The notes beneath the pieces are model-generated. The model saw only the letters and a program-made list of their open reading frames with translations. It had not been told where the DNA came from and did no database searches. Source: Apostichopus japonicus (taxonomy: Eukaryota; Echinodermata; Holothuroidea; Aspidochirotida; Stichopodidae). From it: a stretch of DNA of 64,000 nucleotides. Position 1 is the first letter of the stretch, and each line of letters opens with the position of its first letter. Made by a program: the position numbers and the translations under genes. Of this stretch, positions 46,123-58,100 are shown in pieces. Location of the stretch: the NCBI RefSeq assembly GCF_037975245.1, contig NC_092575.1:11304501-11368500 (forward strand). The letters are read 5' to 3'.

Positions 46123-49100
46123 CTATTTTGCCTTCAGATAGTTACAAAGCAGTGTGACTGCCGAGGCACTACGTCCTTTGCCTTTGCCATCTCCTATCCC
46201 ATATATAAACTTCTGGACAAAATCCCACGTATTGGAGCATTGCCATGGGTAGTGGACGTCTAACAAATAAAAAAGCTTGAAACACACGTCCACTGCATGC
46301 AATAAGCTACTGCATGAGACTGTCTGTCCTTCAACCACTACAAACAACTGTTCCGGAGACTTTCTCTCCCCAAGGGCTAGGATGAACGGCTGCGTCTGTT
46401 TGTTCCCCTCCAAAAATGTGGGTATGTTGGTACCAATCTGGAAGACAATAGAACAAAATATATTAGTTTAGTTACTAAGGGTTCAGAAAGCCTGAAGGCT
46501 CATCGAGGAACCTTGGCTGGTTTTGGGCGTGGATGATAACTCGCCTTCTCTTTTCGAAGAGTGCCCAGACGTCGAGGCAGGGGTGTAACCAATCCAATCC
46601 CATCCTGCTCTTGGGACCGCCATTTAACGTCCCCATCCGACGGACGACAGTGCACTCCAGGAGCTGACCACTTTCTCAGAACCCGGAGGAGCGGGAGCTG
46701 TCCAGCGTCACTGCTTACAGCTGATGAGCGAGACTTATTTCAAGAGCCCCGTTCACCAACCCCAACCATTTCACAAGTCCACCAGACCTCGGCAGAACCA
46801 GGAATTCAAGTCGAAGACCTCGTCCATCACAACTGCAGTTGCAGCCACCTCTGGAAAATTTACCCAGAATTGACAGGCAGGAATCGAACCGGGGACCTCT
46901 CGCATGCAAAGCAGGCACTGTACCGCTAAGCCACACTCCCGCCACTGCATATTGATCGACACCTTCCAGTCTTTAGAAAGAGCGATATCCCTAATAAGTA
47001 GTGATTGCATCGGGTAGAATAATGGAACGAGGGTACCGGGTTACCCGTCAGGTAGGTTGCAGATGTTTCCTTCACCCACAACATTGCTTTAGGGGTGGGG
47101 TGGGGAAAAGCAATTGCCACTAAAATACGAGTTATATTAATGACAGATGCTGATGACATACTAATTGTGGATTTCTTCCCACATTACTGGCATAGGCTGT
47201 TGCACATATCAATTATCCTGAAGGGCACTTTGTGGCAATCTTAGCCTTGAATGAAAAAAATGAATGAATAAAACCCATTTCAAACAATGTCTCCATTCAC
47301 ACTTTGAATGACATTTGGACATTAAGCATTACCGATTCATTCAAGGTGTGGTCTGTCTGTTTCTATGCAATCTCCATGTCAAAATTGTACTGCAGAGTAC
47401 ATTCCATCATCAAAAAACCTTATAGGTCCCAAGCCTTACACTGGCACTCACTCACAATGACCAGCTTCTCTGTCACAAACAGCAGTACCTATCGTACCAT
47501 CATCATGTCAAGCACGCATCATACATTGCTATAGTACATAAAGCACAAGATGAAAATAAACTACTTTCCAAATACAGAAGAGCGATTCATGTCTCACCTC
47601 CTCAATTTGAATGAAAGACTGAAGAGCTTCTTCTACTGTTGCTCTCTTGTCGGGCCCTTTTCTTCCAGCTGTCCGCTGACTTCCAGTAGGGAAGAGGAGG
47701 CCCAAAAGTTGAAGTGCAACGTTAGATTCCTCGTCATCTGTAATACAAGGAAACAATTATACAATTGCCATTGCATATGTTATGAAAATAAAACTTCAGA
47801 AAAAAATAATGTTTGCAGTGCGAGTTCAAGGCCTACCAACAGGAAATAAACTCCAACCAAACCAACTGGACACTGTCAATTGTTGCAACATGGAGTTGCC
47901 GATATTGTGCGACATACCAACATTTCAGGTCTGTAAGTTTGTCCCTGCATAGTAATATTCATTCAGCTAGAAATAATCTGTTGTCAGTCGTTCACACAAA
48001 GGCTGCTAATAAATATGAAGACTACAAAGAAACAAGAAGGCTAGCAATTTGAGAAATTAGGCTATTGGAGAGCATCTGATCGACAAAAAGTGCTGAGAAT
48101 TGGTTCGAAAGTTATACACCAAATATACAAACCGCTCTCCATTAGCAAGTGATTACAATTTAGTGGTTCCATGGAACAAAGGAATGGGTGCATTGTACAG
48201 CTCTAGGAATAATCTTAATAACATTACACAATTATAGGGGGTTGGGTGGGAAGGAATGTAACCACCACCAACAAGTTAGTTAGAACACATGCCCCTTAAC
48301 GCTCTCAGGTTGTTTGATGAACACAACCTGATAGAAGAGCTCACCATACAAGTGTGGTAGAAATATATCACATGCTAAGAGGTCTCCTGCCAGGGAAAAC
48401 GTTATAGTTGAGATAATGCTTTACTCACCCCCATCTGTCATCCCACGTAAGTTCAACAGGGGTCTCCACTTCAGTTGCCGGTCGGCATACTGTATGACTT
48501 TTGTACAGAATCCCGGCCACTTCATATAGAGGGAATCGCACAGCTCCGGGAACAGAATCCTGAAATCCTGCTCTACCTGTAACAGATAGCACAACGGGAA
48601 AACATGTTGTAATTCTAAACAGATCACATACATTTTGCGCCAATATTTAACCCTTCGTGCCCCAGGGTGACATGAATTGTCACAGATCATTCATAGTTCA
48701 CGTAGACCTTTTAACTGGCGTAGCTGTCTGATTCTTTGAACACCCCCGATGCGGTTTGGCATTTTATGCAGTTTATGGCATGCCAACTGGCAGACAACCA
48801 AGTGCACTTTATAATGTCTGGCATGTCAGCAGTCCACCCTCAGAATTTTGGAAGCCAAGATTTAACCACTATATTAGCCGCTCAATGAAGTTTGATTGAC
48901 TCTACGAACTAGCCAAACGCTGTGCAGAAGCCTACTAAGAGGCCTCCTCATAGTATGCGTATTCTTTGTCGGGCAAGTGAAGGGGCACAGAATTGTTTAT
49001 TCGTGACAACAAAATGGTCATAAAATAGGGCAACCAGGCTGAACAAAGTCACAAAGAAGTAAAAACCACCCAGTGTAATAAATTTATTTTCTCCGACTAG

Positions 49101-52100
49101 TTAATGTCTAACTCGAGAAACTACTTGTAACATTTTGAAAAGTATGGGGATGTTGCAGTGAAAAAACATGGGAGTAGACCGCCAAGATAGTTTCATAGCT
49201 CATAGTTGATGCAGGTAGGTAGATACCCTTGTGGTTGATCACCAAGAGTAGACCAGTGTTTATAGGCAAAAGTTTGGTGCAGTTAGGGGTCTTTCTGGCC
49301 AATGCTCCTATGATTTACTGAAATTTGTCACACTTACCATTCCATCCGTATCGATGAGCCGTGGATATTCCTTCAATAGCTCACGCAGCGGCCTTTCTTT
49401 TTCAGTCCGTATCTTGTTAGCACGGTACCGGCAAGTCTGCTTCATCATTTCAGTGACCTGTTGTGCAGGTGCATTGTGGTGCTTTAGCCAGTTAATCATA
49501 GCAGTCATGTCAGCATCCTCAGGCATATCTTAGGAAAGATAAAGAATAATTCCCATTAAACAGACTAGCGGCCTTCAAAGAAGCTCCAAATTGTGGTCCG
49601 GAATTGAAGGGTTCATGAATTAAAATGAAAGGTTTGGTTCTTAAGTTGAGCTCACTTTTAACTCGTCATGGTTTTATCTGCGCCATCTTTTTCCATCACT
49701 GGTTCGTCTTTCATACTCTGTACTTAATGCTGATCACCATGAACGCTGGCAGTATGTTCCATTTTTAAAGTCTTCAGCAAGACTTGTTCTGGGTTTGAAT
49801 TTCAGGCGAAAGCGGGTGCTCTACCATTTGAGCTAACCGCTTGATAAAATGAGGAGATGATATTCTCTAGCTTGCACCAACTGACAGCGGCCAGGAGGGG
49901 GGGGGGGGTGGGGGGTGTCGCAATTTGCTGAAGCAGAGATAAAATTTTACAGGGTACTGAACTAACTCAACTGAGCGACGATGAGACACACCGAAAAGCC
50001 CCAAGGAGGACCCGAACCAGCTATCCTAAGATCCAGAGTTCAGATCCGTACTACACGGCCATCCGCTCTCCCCTGCCAGTCGGCAATGGGTGTCAGTACC
50101 CACTACCCAGCAGTGCACTCGTGTTTTTCTCCCGAGGTACTTGTGTGGGTATATCCATTTTCCCACGCACTTGGTAACTTTTTACTGTAAAATTACTATA
50201 AAAACCTATCCAGGTTGTTTTATATGGTGCATGTTCCAATACTGCATTGCACTTTTTCGGGCACATTCCTGACTGAAGGGATTCTCTTGTGACTTGGCTG
50301 AAAATCAATTCAGACTCACCTTCAGAGAGTGCTAGATCAACTGTACTGACTAGGTTCGGCTTTGGAATTTCCTTGAGTGAAGTCACAGCCTTCTCGCACA
50401 GGTTCCTCTTCCGGAGATTCCTTAATCTGTTCTCAAGGAGTCCAGATGCATCATGGCCACAGATTCCAGGGGTGTACCAAGCTAGCTGTATAAGTTAACA
50501 TAAAATGATTACTGCATATGATGAACATATTTTTGCAATCTGAAGATCGTTGGAAAATGGTATTGCAATTAACAAAACTTTGAAAATACTACTACATTTA
50601 GGCCACCATATTGTAAGAACGGAATGCTTAATAATATTCATCATAAATAACTAGACATCAGCTGGCGGGTAAACCGCCAACGTGTATATGCCCACATCTG
50701 AGCAATCCGGGTGGGGTCACATGGGTGCGAAACTGGGTGCGACTGCCATGTCCCAAAACGCGCAAATAAGCAACAAACTAGTTTCGTAAAAAAATCCAAA
50801 AAAATAATAATAATAATATCTCGCTAGCGCTTTATACCGACGAAGCCAGTCTCAAAGCGCTTCACAGATATTACCCTGGTCATAGTCAACTAGTCAACCC
50901 CACACTTCCGTGTACTTTTCGAGCTGTTCGATCCCGATACACCATACCGCACTAAAATGGCCGCCGGGTGGTGGTGATATGGTGCGAAACTGCAAGTGGG
51001 CCCCAAAACGATCGCCATGTTCCGAAACGTGCAAATCAGCGACACACCTGTTTCGCAAAGAAATCAAAATGGCCACCAATTTGACCTCCGATGACCTAGC
51101 AATGACCACCCCATTTTTTGTACATAAAGCTTTTCCCGTACACCAAGCTTCGTTCAGATCGGACCAACTTGGAAAATTGGCGTGAATTATGCAAATTAAC
51201 AGCCCAATTTGACCTTGAAATATTGCCATCTTTTTCAGCACGCAAAGTCCCCCCCCCCCATATACCAAATTCACTCAAATCGGACAAACTTAAAAATTTG
51301 GCGCAAATTATGCATATTAGCAGTGCCCGGTGCGCCACGACACCCACAATCGAACTCATCCGAGATTTTAGTAGAACAAACACATCTGCAAAGTTGCAAG
51401 TTAATCGGTCAATGTGCTTGAGCGTGAGAGCGCTAACATTTCCAATACTCGGCCGAACGATCATAGGCCGACGCTGTAGATTGAATTGAATGTCAGGAAA
51501 TTCTTTTCTCAAAATGTGATTATATCCCTGGGACAAAGTCCGGGAATATTATGTTTTTGGCCTCACCGCCGTCGCCGTCGGAAACTTTAGGCGTTAGCAC
51601 TCTCACGCTTCAGCGCATACCCCCATTGACTTCAATCCTGGTATACATGTTCACCATAATGAAAGCTCGGACAAGTTCGAAATTGGGCAGTGTCGGCCCC
51701 CAGGGAACCGCTAATTTGCATAATTTATGCGAAGTTTGAAGTTTGTCCGATTTGAATGAAACTTGGTGGATGTGATCTACATTGGGTCCCGAATGAAGTT
51801 CATGTAGTTTGGAGGTCATCGAAGTTCATAGCAGCGACCATTTTGGATTTTGGCAAATTTTTTCAAGTTGGTAGGATTGGAAGGAAACTTGGTGGATGTC
51901 ATCTCCATTCTCCAATGGGTCCAAACAAACTTTCTTTTGAGAGGTTTGTACCTTTGTTAAGGTCATTGGTGGCTGATTGGAACTCCCTGGTCCCGGGGAT
52001 ATACTGTAGTGTTTGCGTAGCAAATGCATTTCTAGTTATATAATAATATTCATATACAACATTGGTTCTGTATATCACTTCAATACTAAGGCTTTACTGT

Positions 52101-55100
52101 GTCACACCAAAAAGTAGCTTGTCATTAGGACAGTCTTTTTTAAAGTATCCATTGCAGGCATCAGATGACTTGGACTGAATATGGTCACTGACATATTTTA
52201 CTACTTGTGTTATCTCTTCCGTTCCCTGCATGGGCTACAGGCATTTGCCACTGAGTACCTCACATGACCATCCATGCAATTTTTTTTTTATAGTACACAC
52301 GTATGCTGTGTTTGCTAACATATGCTTTCCATTTCATCTCCTTTCCTTGTGTGTGATTCGTGTGTATGTGAATCAATCCCCAAGCCTATACTGTAGCCTA
52401 AAATCACAATGACTACTCACATGTCCATCACCATCTTCGTTATCAAGTGATGGAAATTCTGCCATGATCGCTTTTGTCATCAACATCTTGACATCCTTTG
52501 GAGGGCTATGAATGAAAATACAAGTTTATAGTGACATTAGCAACCAGTGAGAATTGTACATTACGTAAAAGCAACTGCCATATAAGAGAAACAAATGCCT
52601 CGCCATATCCGAGGTGTAGGAAACCCTACACAGGCTTTTGCAGATACAAAGAATTAACAATGCAGCTATCCGCTTAGAGGATGACACGCCACTGCCTACA
52701 AGGTAAGAATGATTGCAAGAATGACTGCAAGAATGCTTCACCCAGCACTAAGAAATAACCATAATCTTAACCTTTATAGATGAATCATTTAAATTTGCCA
52801 GAAACCAAAGCACTCCTCACAATAAAGGTTGGCAGTCTGGAAGATGAGTGACCACTGTGCATTTGAATGATCAGTCCAACTAGGTTAATGGCTGTTAACC
52901 AAAGTGAAAAGCCCCGTCTGAACCAATTTAACGACTTGTATGTCAATGAAGAATCCAGTGTAATAGACCAAGGGTTTTCTGAAAACTGGGGGGGGGGGGC
53001 TCACGAGCTAACTCTTGTATTGGTTGAGGTCCAAGCAGCCTTCTCATCTTCATGTTGTACCATGCACACAAGTTGACACTGCAAACTTGCAGAATGTGCT
53101 TATTGTGATCAATCACCACCATCAGGGTTTGAGAAACAGGAGTGATAAGGATTAACTATTAAAAATTGGTTTTGTCTTTTGTGATTGGACAAGTGTATAT
53201 ACTCACTGCTTTCCATGCTTCTCAATCAAACATGAAACCAGTGTGTTGACAACACGTTTTCTTGTCTTAGGAGAGAGTAGGCCTGAAGACATTTCCTCCA
53301 CCAGCTCGTCACCTCCATGCACCGCTTTCAGGATTTCTGTTATGTTCTGTGAAAGCATTTCAGAAAAAGCAATGCACTGAGAAGGAACAGGCAATGATAT
53401 TGACATGTACACAAGGTTTCATAAATGGGGCCCCAGGGGCTTTTGCCCAAAATTAAGGATGAATCTGACGGAATCTGTATGAACCAGGGCATCCCCTTGA
53501 AATTAATCCTTTCTACTGTGTGACCAAAATAGTAAACAAAATAAGTTCTCAAATTGTCCTCTGCACATATAGGCCTACTGTACATATAAGCCCGGGTCAA
53601 GTTTGGTAATTTTGCATTAAGCTGGATAATTCCTGACTTGAAATGAAATAAATCAATGGAAATTATGATTTTAATCAGTTTGGTTCAGGAATCACATAGC
53701 CCTGCCAGGGCAAAGGGTTGGAGAACTTTGGACATTCCTAAACTATACAGTATTATCTACAGAACAATTCAACTTGCTAGACTACAAGTTGTGCATCACA
53801 TATGTTTGAGACTGAATAAAATTTGCAGATAAACATAAAAAAGTCATGGAGCATGCTTGACACCGTGCATTGTCTGGTACCAGGAAGAGTAAGCAGCAGA
53901 TAACTGAATCTGACTGGGTTAGGAATTTACGAACTGATACCCAAAAGACGCACACGATGGGGGATCTTGTGCCGGATTTCAGTAGTGTGAAACGGTAAAA
54001 ACAATGATGTAAATCTCAAATTGTAAACATTTTGACTAGCCGTAAATATTCCACTGCCATATTAAACCCTGATGTCACCCAAGTGAAACATGATGAAAAT
54101 ATAACACTTACGAAATCCATTCTCATTCGCTTTGAGGGTTGTCCATTAGATTTTATATGGCCTCTGCCTGCGCTTGCCGTCGGGGTTGATGATGAACCTG
54201 GTCTCACCGGTGTATGTATCGATGGGTCTGGTTCTGCTTCTGACAGGTTATCAGATACCAATGATCCATCATCGGTAAAGCCTCCGCTGTCAGAGTCACA
54301 TGAGCTGCTTGATAGTAGTTTGGAACCACTTGCTTGTCTGGCATCATCACTAGCCTGTCAAATCAACATGGATAATTTTAGAGCTATTATACTCTTAGGT
54401 AGGCATCGAACAACTGCATGATCGCGCTTTTCTGGTGTTTCACTGCGGTTTTTTATAATCTCCGTCAGCTACGCAAAATTTCAATGTCTGAATAAAAAAT
54501 GAAGCATTTTCTGTCGAAATTAAATGTATGATGTTTAGGATTTTTTAAATTACGAAACTTGATCTATTTATGCCTTTATAAACCAGGTACAAAATCATTT
54601 CTGTGCGTCCAAAACATTGTGATCGCCAGGTAGAGCAGTCAGCTTTATTTTTTATTTCTCACACGAAAACCTCCACAGTGTTCTGTCTTCGCGTATACAC
54701 GGCCCAGCTTCGCTTCCATACAAATTTACGGCATGTGTCATAATGTTGTGATTACGATAGTACAAACAAGCGCAGTGCAGTCCAGCCGGCCAGTGCAGGT
54801 AAGATGACATGGGGCCTACGGGAGGGTTTATTGCAATTGCTCAATTGGAATACACCCAACAGTGCTAGTTCGCTACTTTATTGGGTAATATCTTACGATA
54901 TTTGGAGTGATTTTAATGGGAATTTTTAACATAAAAAGGGAGCCAATCTATGTGTATTTTCAAGTGCGTTTTACAGTGCGTTTTTTGCATAAAATTCGGC
55001 CGCGATTTTGCGTTTTTGAAAAATTGTGGTGCTTTTTTTTGGCTCCTGAAATCGTGCATTTGTCCGATGCCTACTATTTATTATGTTACAGAATAAGATG

Positions 55101-58100
55101 ATATAGCCATGGCTGTGTTTAATTGCTCTGGCTTCCTTTGCCTTTGTATCAACAGTCCTTCAAGCCATTAATGTCTGATTCTCAAGAATATTAATGTGCA
55201 CTCTTTTGCTTTTTAACTGTTAGTTTTCATACATAGTGTACTTTGCAGGCACTTTCTAGCAATTCCACTATCAGTCAGGACCAATTGGCAGTCAAGATTA
55301 CCTGGGCATGTCACTATAACTCATGTACATGTACTATACACTTGATTGTTGTACACAAATTAGACCATTTGCCGCATGTAAAAGAAAACAACATGAATTA
55401 CTAGTCCATATATATTCTTATTGAAACTCCTGTGCAACTTGATTGTTGTTATCAACACCATGGGTCAGTAACATGAAGCCAGTGAGCCAGGTCCGGCCTG
55501 TGATCATGAGGAATCAGGCCAGTGGGCTTATTTGATCCGGTTTGCAATTGGTCGCCTGGTCGGGGGTGTGCCATGTCAGACTAAAAACCCATATCCATTT
55601 CTGGGGGTCATTTCTAAGGAAAAGGGTACCCATGTACAGTATAATGATGTTCCCTCAAATGTGGATCTGTTTCATAAAATACAGACACATAACTAGACTC
55701 TAGCGGACTGCTAGGTTGCATATTCTTATTATATTATTATGGCCGTTGTTTTGAATTTTGACTTCAAAATTCAAGCAAGTGAGAGAGTGAGAGACCCATG
55801 TGTATCTTGGGGCCAAACTGCTTACTTCCAAATTGTATACTCATATTATGCGAGTACCCCCCCCCCCCCTTTAATATGCGACCTCCCATGATTTCATTTG
55901 TAAAATATCCAAGATAACAAGGCCTATGGCCACCAAAAGTCTGTTGACCCCTGGTCAGACGGTCTACACATTGAATATGGTTCTCATCAACATTCCTTCT
56001 GTACTAAATAATGACAACTTACTATATGAGGAATGATGAAACACTGCAGTCATTCGAGTTGGTAAAGCCCTGGTTGACACAAGTAGCCACGATTTTTACT
56101 CTGGAAAGTGTTGCTGGTGGCAGCTTGTACCCACATTATAACTGCACTGTACATGAAATTGGGAATGCACTTTGACTAGGGATCGGACAAATGCGCGATT
56201 TTCAAGACCAAAAAACGCACCTTAAATTAACAAAAAACGCAAAAAACGCAATCGAAATGGCAAAAAAACGCATTAAAAAAACGCACTTACGTAACGTTAC
56301 TTATGACCTGTCTATGCACGTGTAACAGCGCTGTTTTTTTAGCATTTCAATCCCAGTTAAAAAGTCACGAAAAGAACGAAGAAAATGGGAATAATTATGA
56401 CGTAAACTAGCTATCAGTTTACATTTTTTTGCGTATTCCGCCGGTAGGTCAGTGCGCTGCCGAAAGTCTGAATTGCGACAGGCATGTTCGTCTCTACAAT
56501 AATTTTTATTGCTATTATTATTTTAAGCTGAATGGTCTCCAAACTTTAAAGAAGAAAAACTGGAAAAAATAATCATATTTCTTCTAAAACACGAACTTAA
56601 GTCTTAAAAGCTGTTTTTAAGTTGTAAGTTTTGTTGTTTTTATTTTATATCACTCTTATTGTTGCTGTGTAGTTTTTTACTTAATCGGAAATTTAATGAG
56701 GCAGCGAGATCGTGGGTCAGGAGCCATGTTGTTACGATACAGAGTTACAAATGACCAGTGAAAGCACATGGAAATTGAAAAATATGGGCAGCGGTGCCAC
56801 TTCAAATTTACAACTTTTTGTGTAATTTTCAGTGAGAAGAAAATCCCTCAAAATATTAATAATTAACCAAAATAATAGTTAGAAATAATACATCTATTAA
56901 AATGCTAAATTTATAAAAACTCTGAAATTTATCGCCTGAAACAACAACAACAACAACCATGCAATTTCAGAAACTTTGGTCTACGACTCTAGGTGGCAAC
57001 ATCCTTGGGTGTTTACTGATTAAGCAATAGCGAGACACCCTCCCGGCGAATTGCGCAATTCCATATTTCTTTGCTGTGTAGGTATGAGAAACATACAGTG
57101 TTAGCCAATGAACGTACAATAAAGTTTACTGTGTGAAGAGACAATGACATTATGACTATGCATACATGTATCCAGCTGATGTACACTTGACTTATTCACT
57201 GTATTCCCACCATTGCTGTAATATTTTATTCACGAAACTTTTTGGATTTATAATCATCCGATTTTGTCGGGAGTACAGCCACTGGGATAATACGGTTAGA
57301 ATGCCCGATGAGTTCTCTTCCAGGATATATCATTTAGTGCTTGCATTGGATAAGAGAAGTTTTCTTATGAAATGAATAAAAAAAACTGTTGTTTCTAATT
57401 ACCGTGTGCATAATTTGTTGCTCGCTCGCTGTGGTCGCTAGTTACAGTAGGAGTGTGGGACTGTATGTAGCTCGATCTAATTCTAACGTTAGGCCGTGCC
57501 ATTTTACGATGTTGGATTATTTACGGGACCTAGTTTCACAGAAAATATTTGTGGGGTGATTTGTAAAACAACGCTCAGAACAAAATTAAATAATGCATTA
57601 CTCAGAATGAATTCTCAATGACTTAATCTGGGCATAAAAAAATACATTTTTTGGTGAATTTAAAAAAAAAACGCAATAAATCTTAAAAAAACGCAATAAA
57701 CCTCAAAAAACGCAATAAACCTCAAAAAACGCAAATTGCGCCGCAAAAAACGCAATCGCGCATTTGTCCGATCCCTAACTTTGACATCTACTGTATAACA
57801 AAGTCCATCTATCCGATAATGTGACGTGGAGAAATTAGGAACTTCGAGCAATTCCTCCCCTTCACTGCATGCAGAGGGTGAAAGTCGAGTAGGTCTTTGA
57901 CACCAACGAATACGATGTCCTTGGCACCCAGTGGCTCTACAACATAAGCATGGTAGTGCCTAGAGAACTGCACAGTGTGCCATAGTTCACACATGAAAGT
58001 TGCAATAGACTCATAAGCAAATATCTGTATTATCTTTGCAAAAACTGGAAGACCATCTTCTTTCCCCACGACTACCATCAGATATTTACGATACTCCACG

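Noticed and set aside
46561-46929. 122-residue plus-strand ORF
   Set aside because: It is the reverse strand of the tRNA-Ala-derived SINE.
50894-51536. Several frames up to 146 residues
   Set aside because: All lie inside the 50642-52040 foldback element and mirror each other across its inverted repeat.
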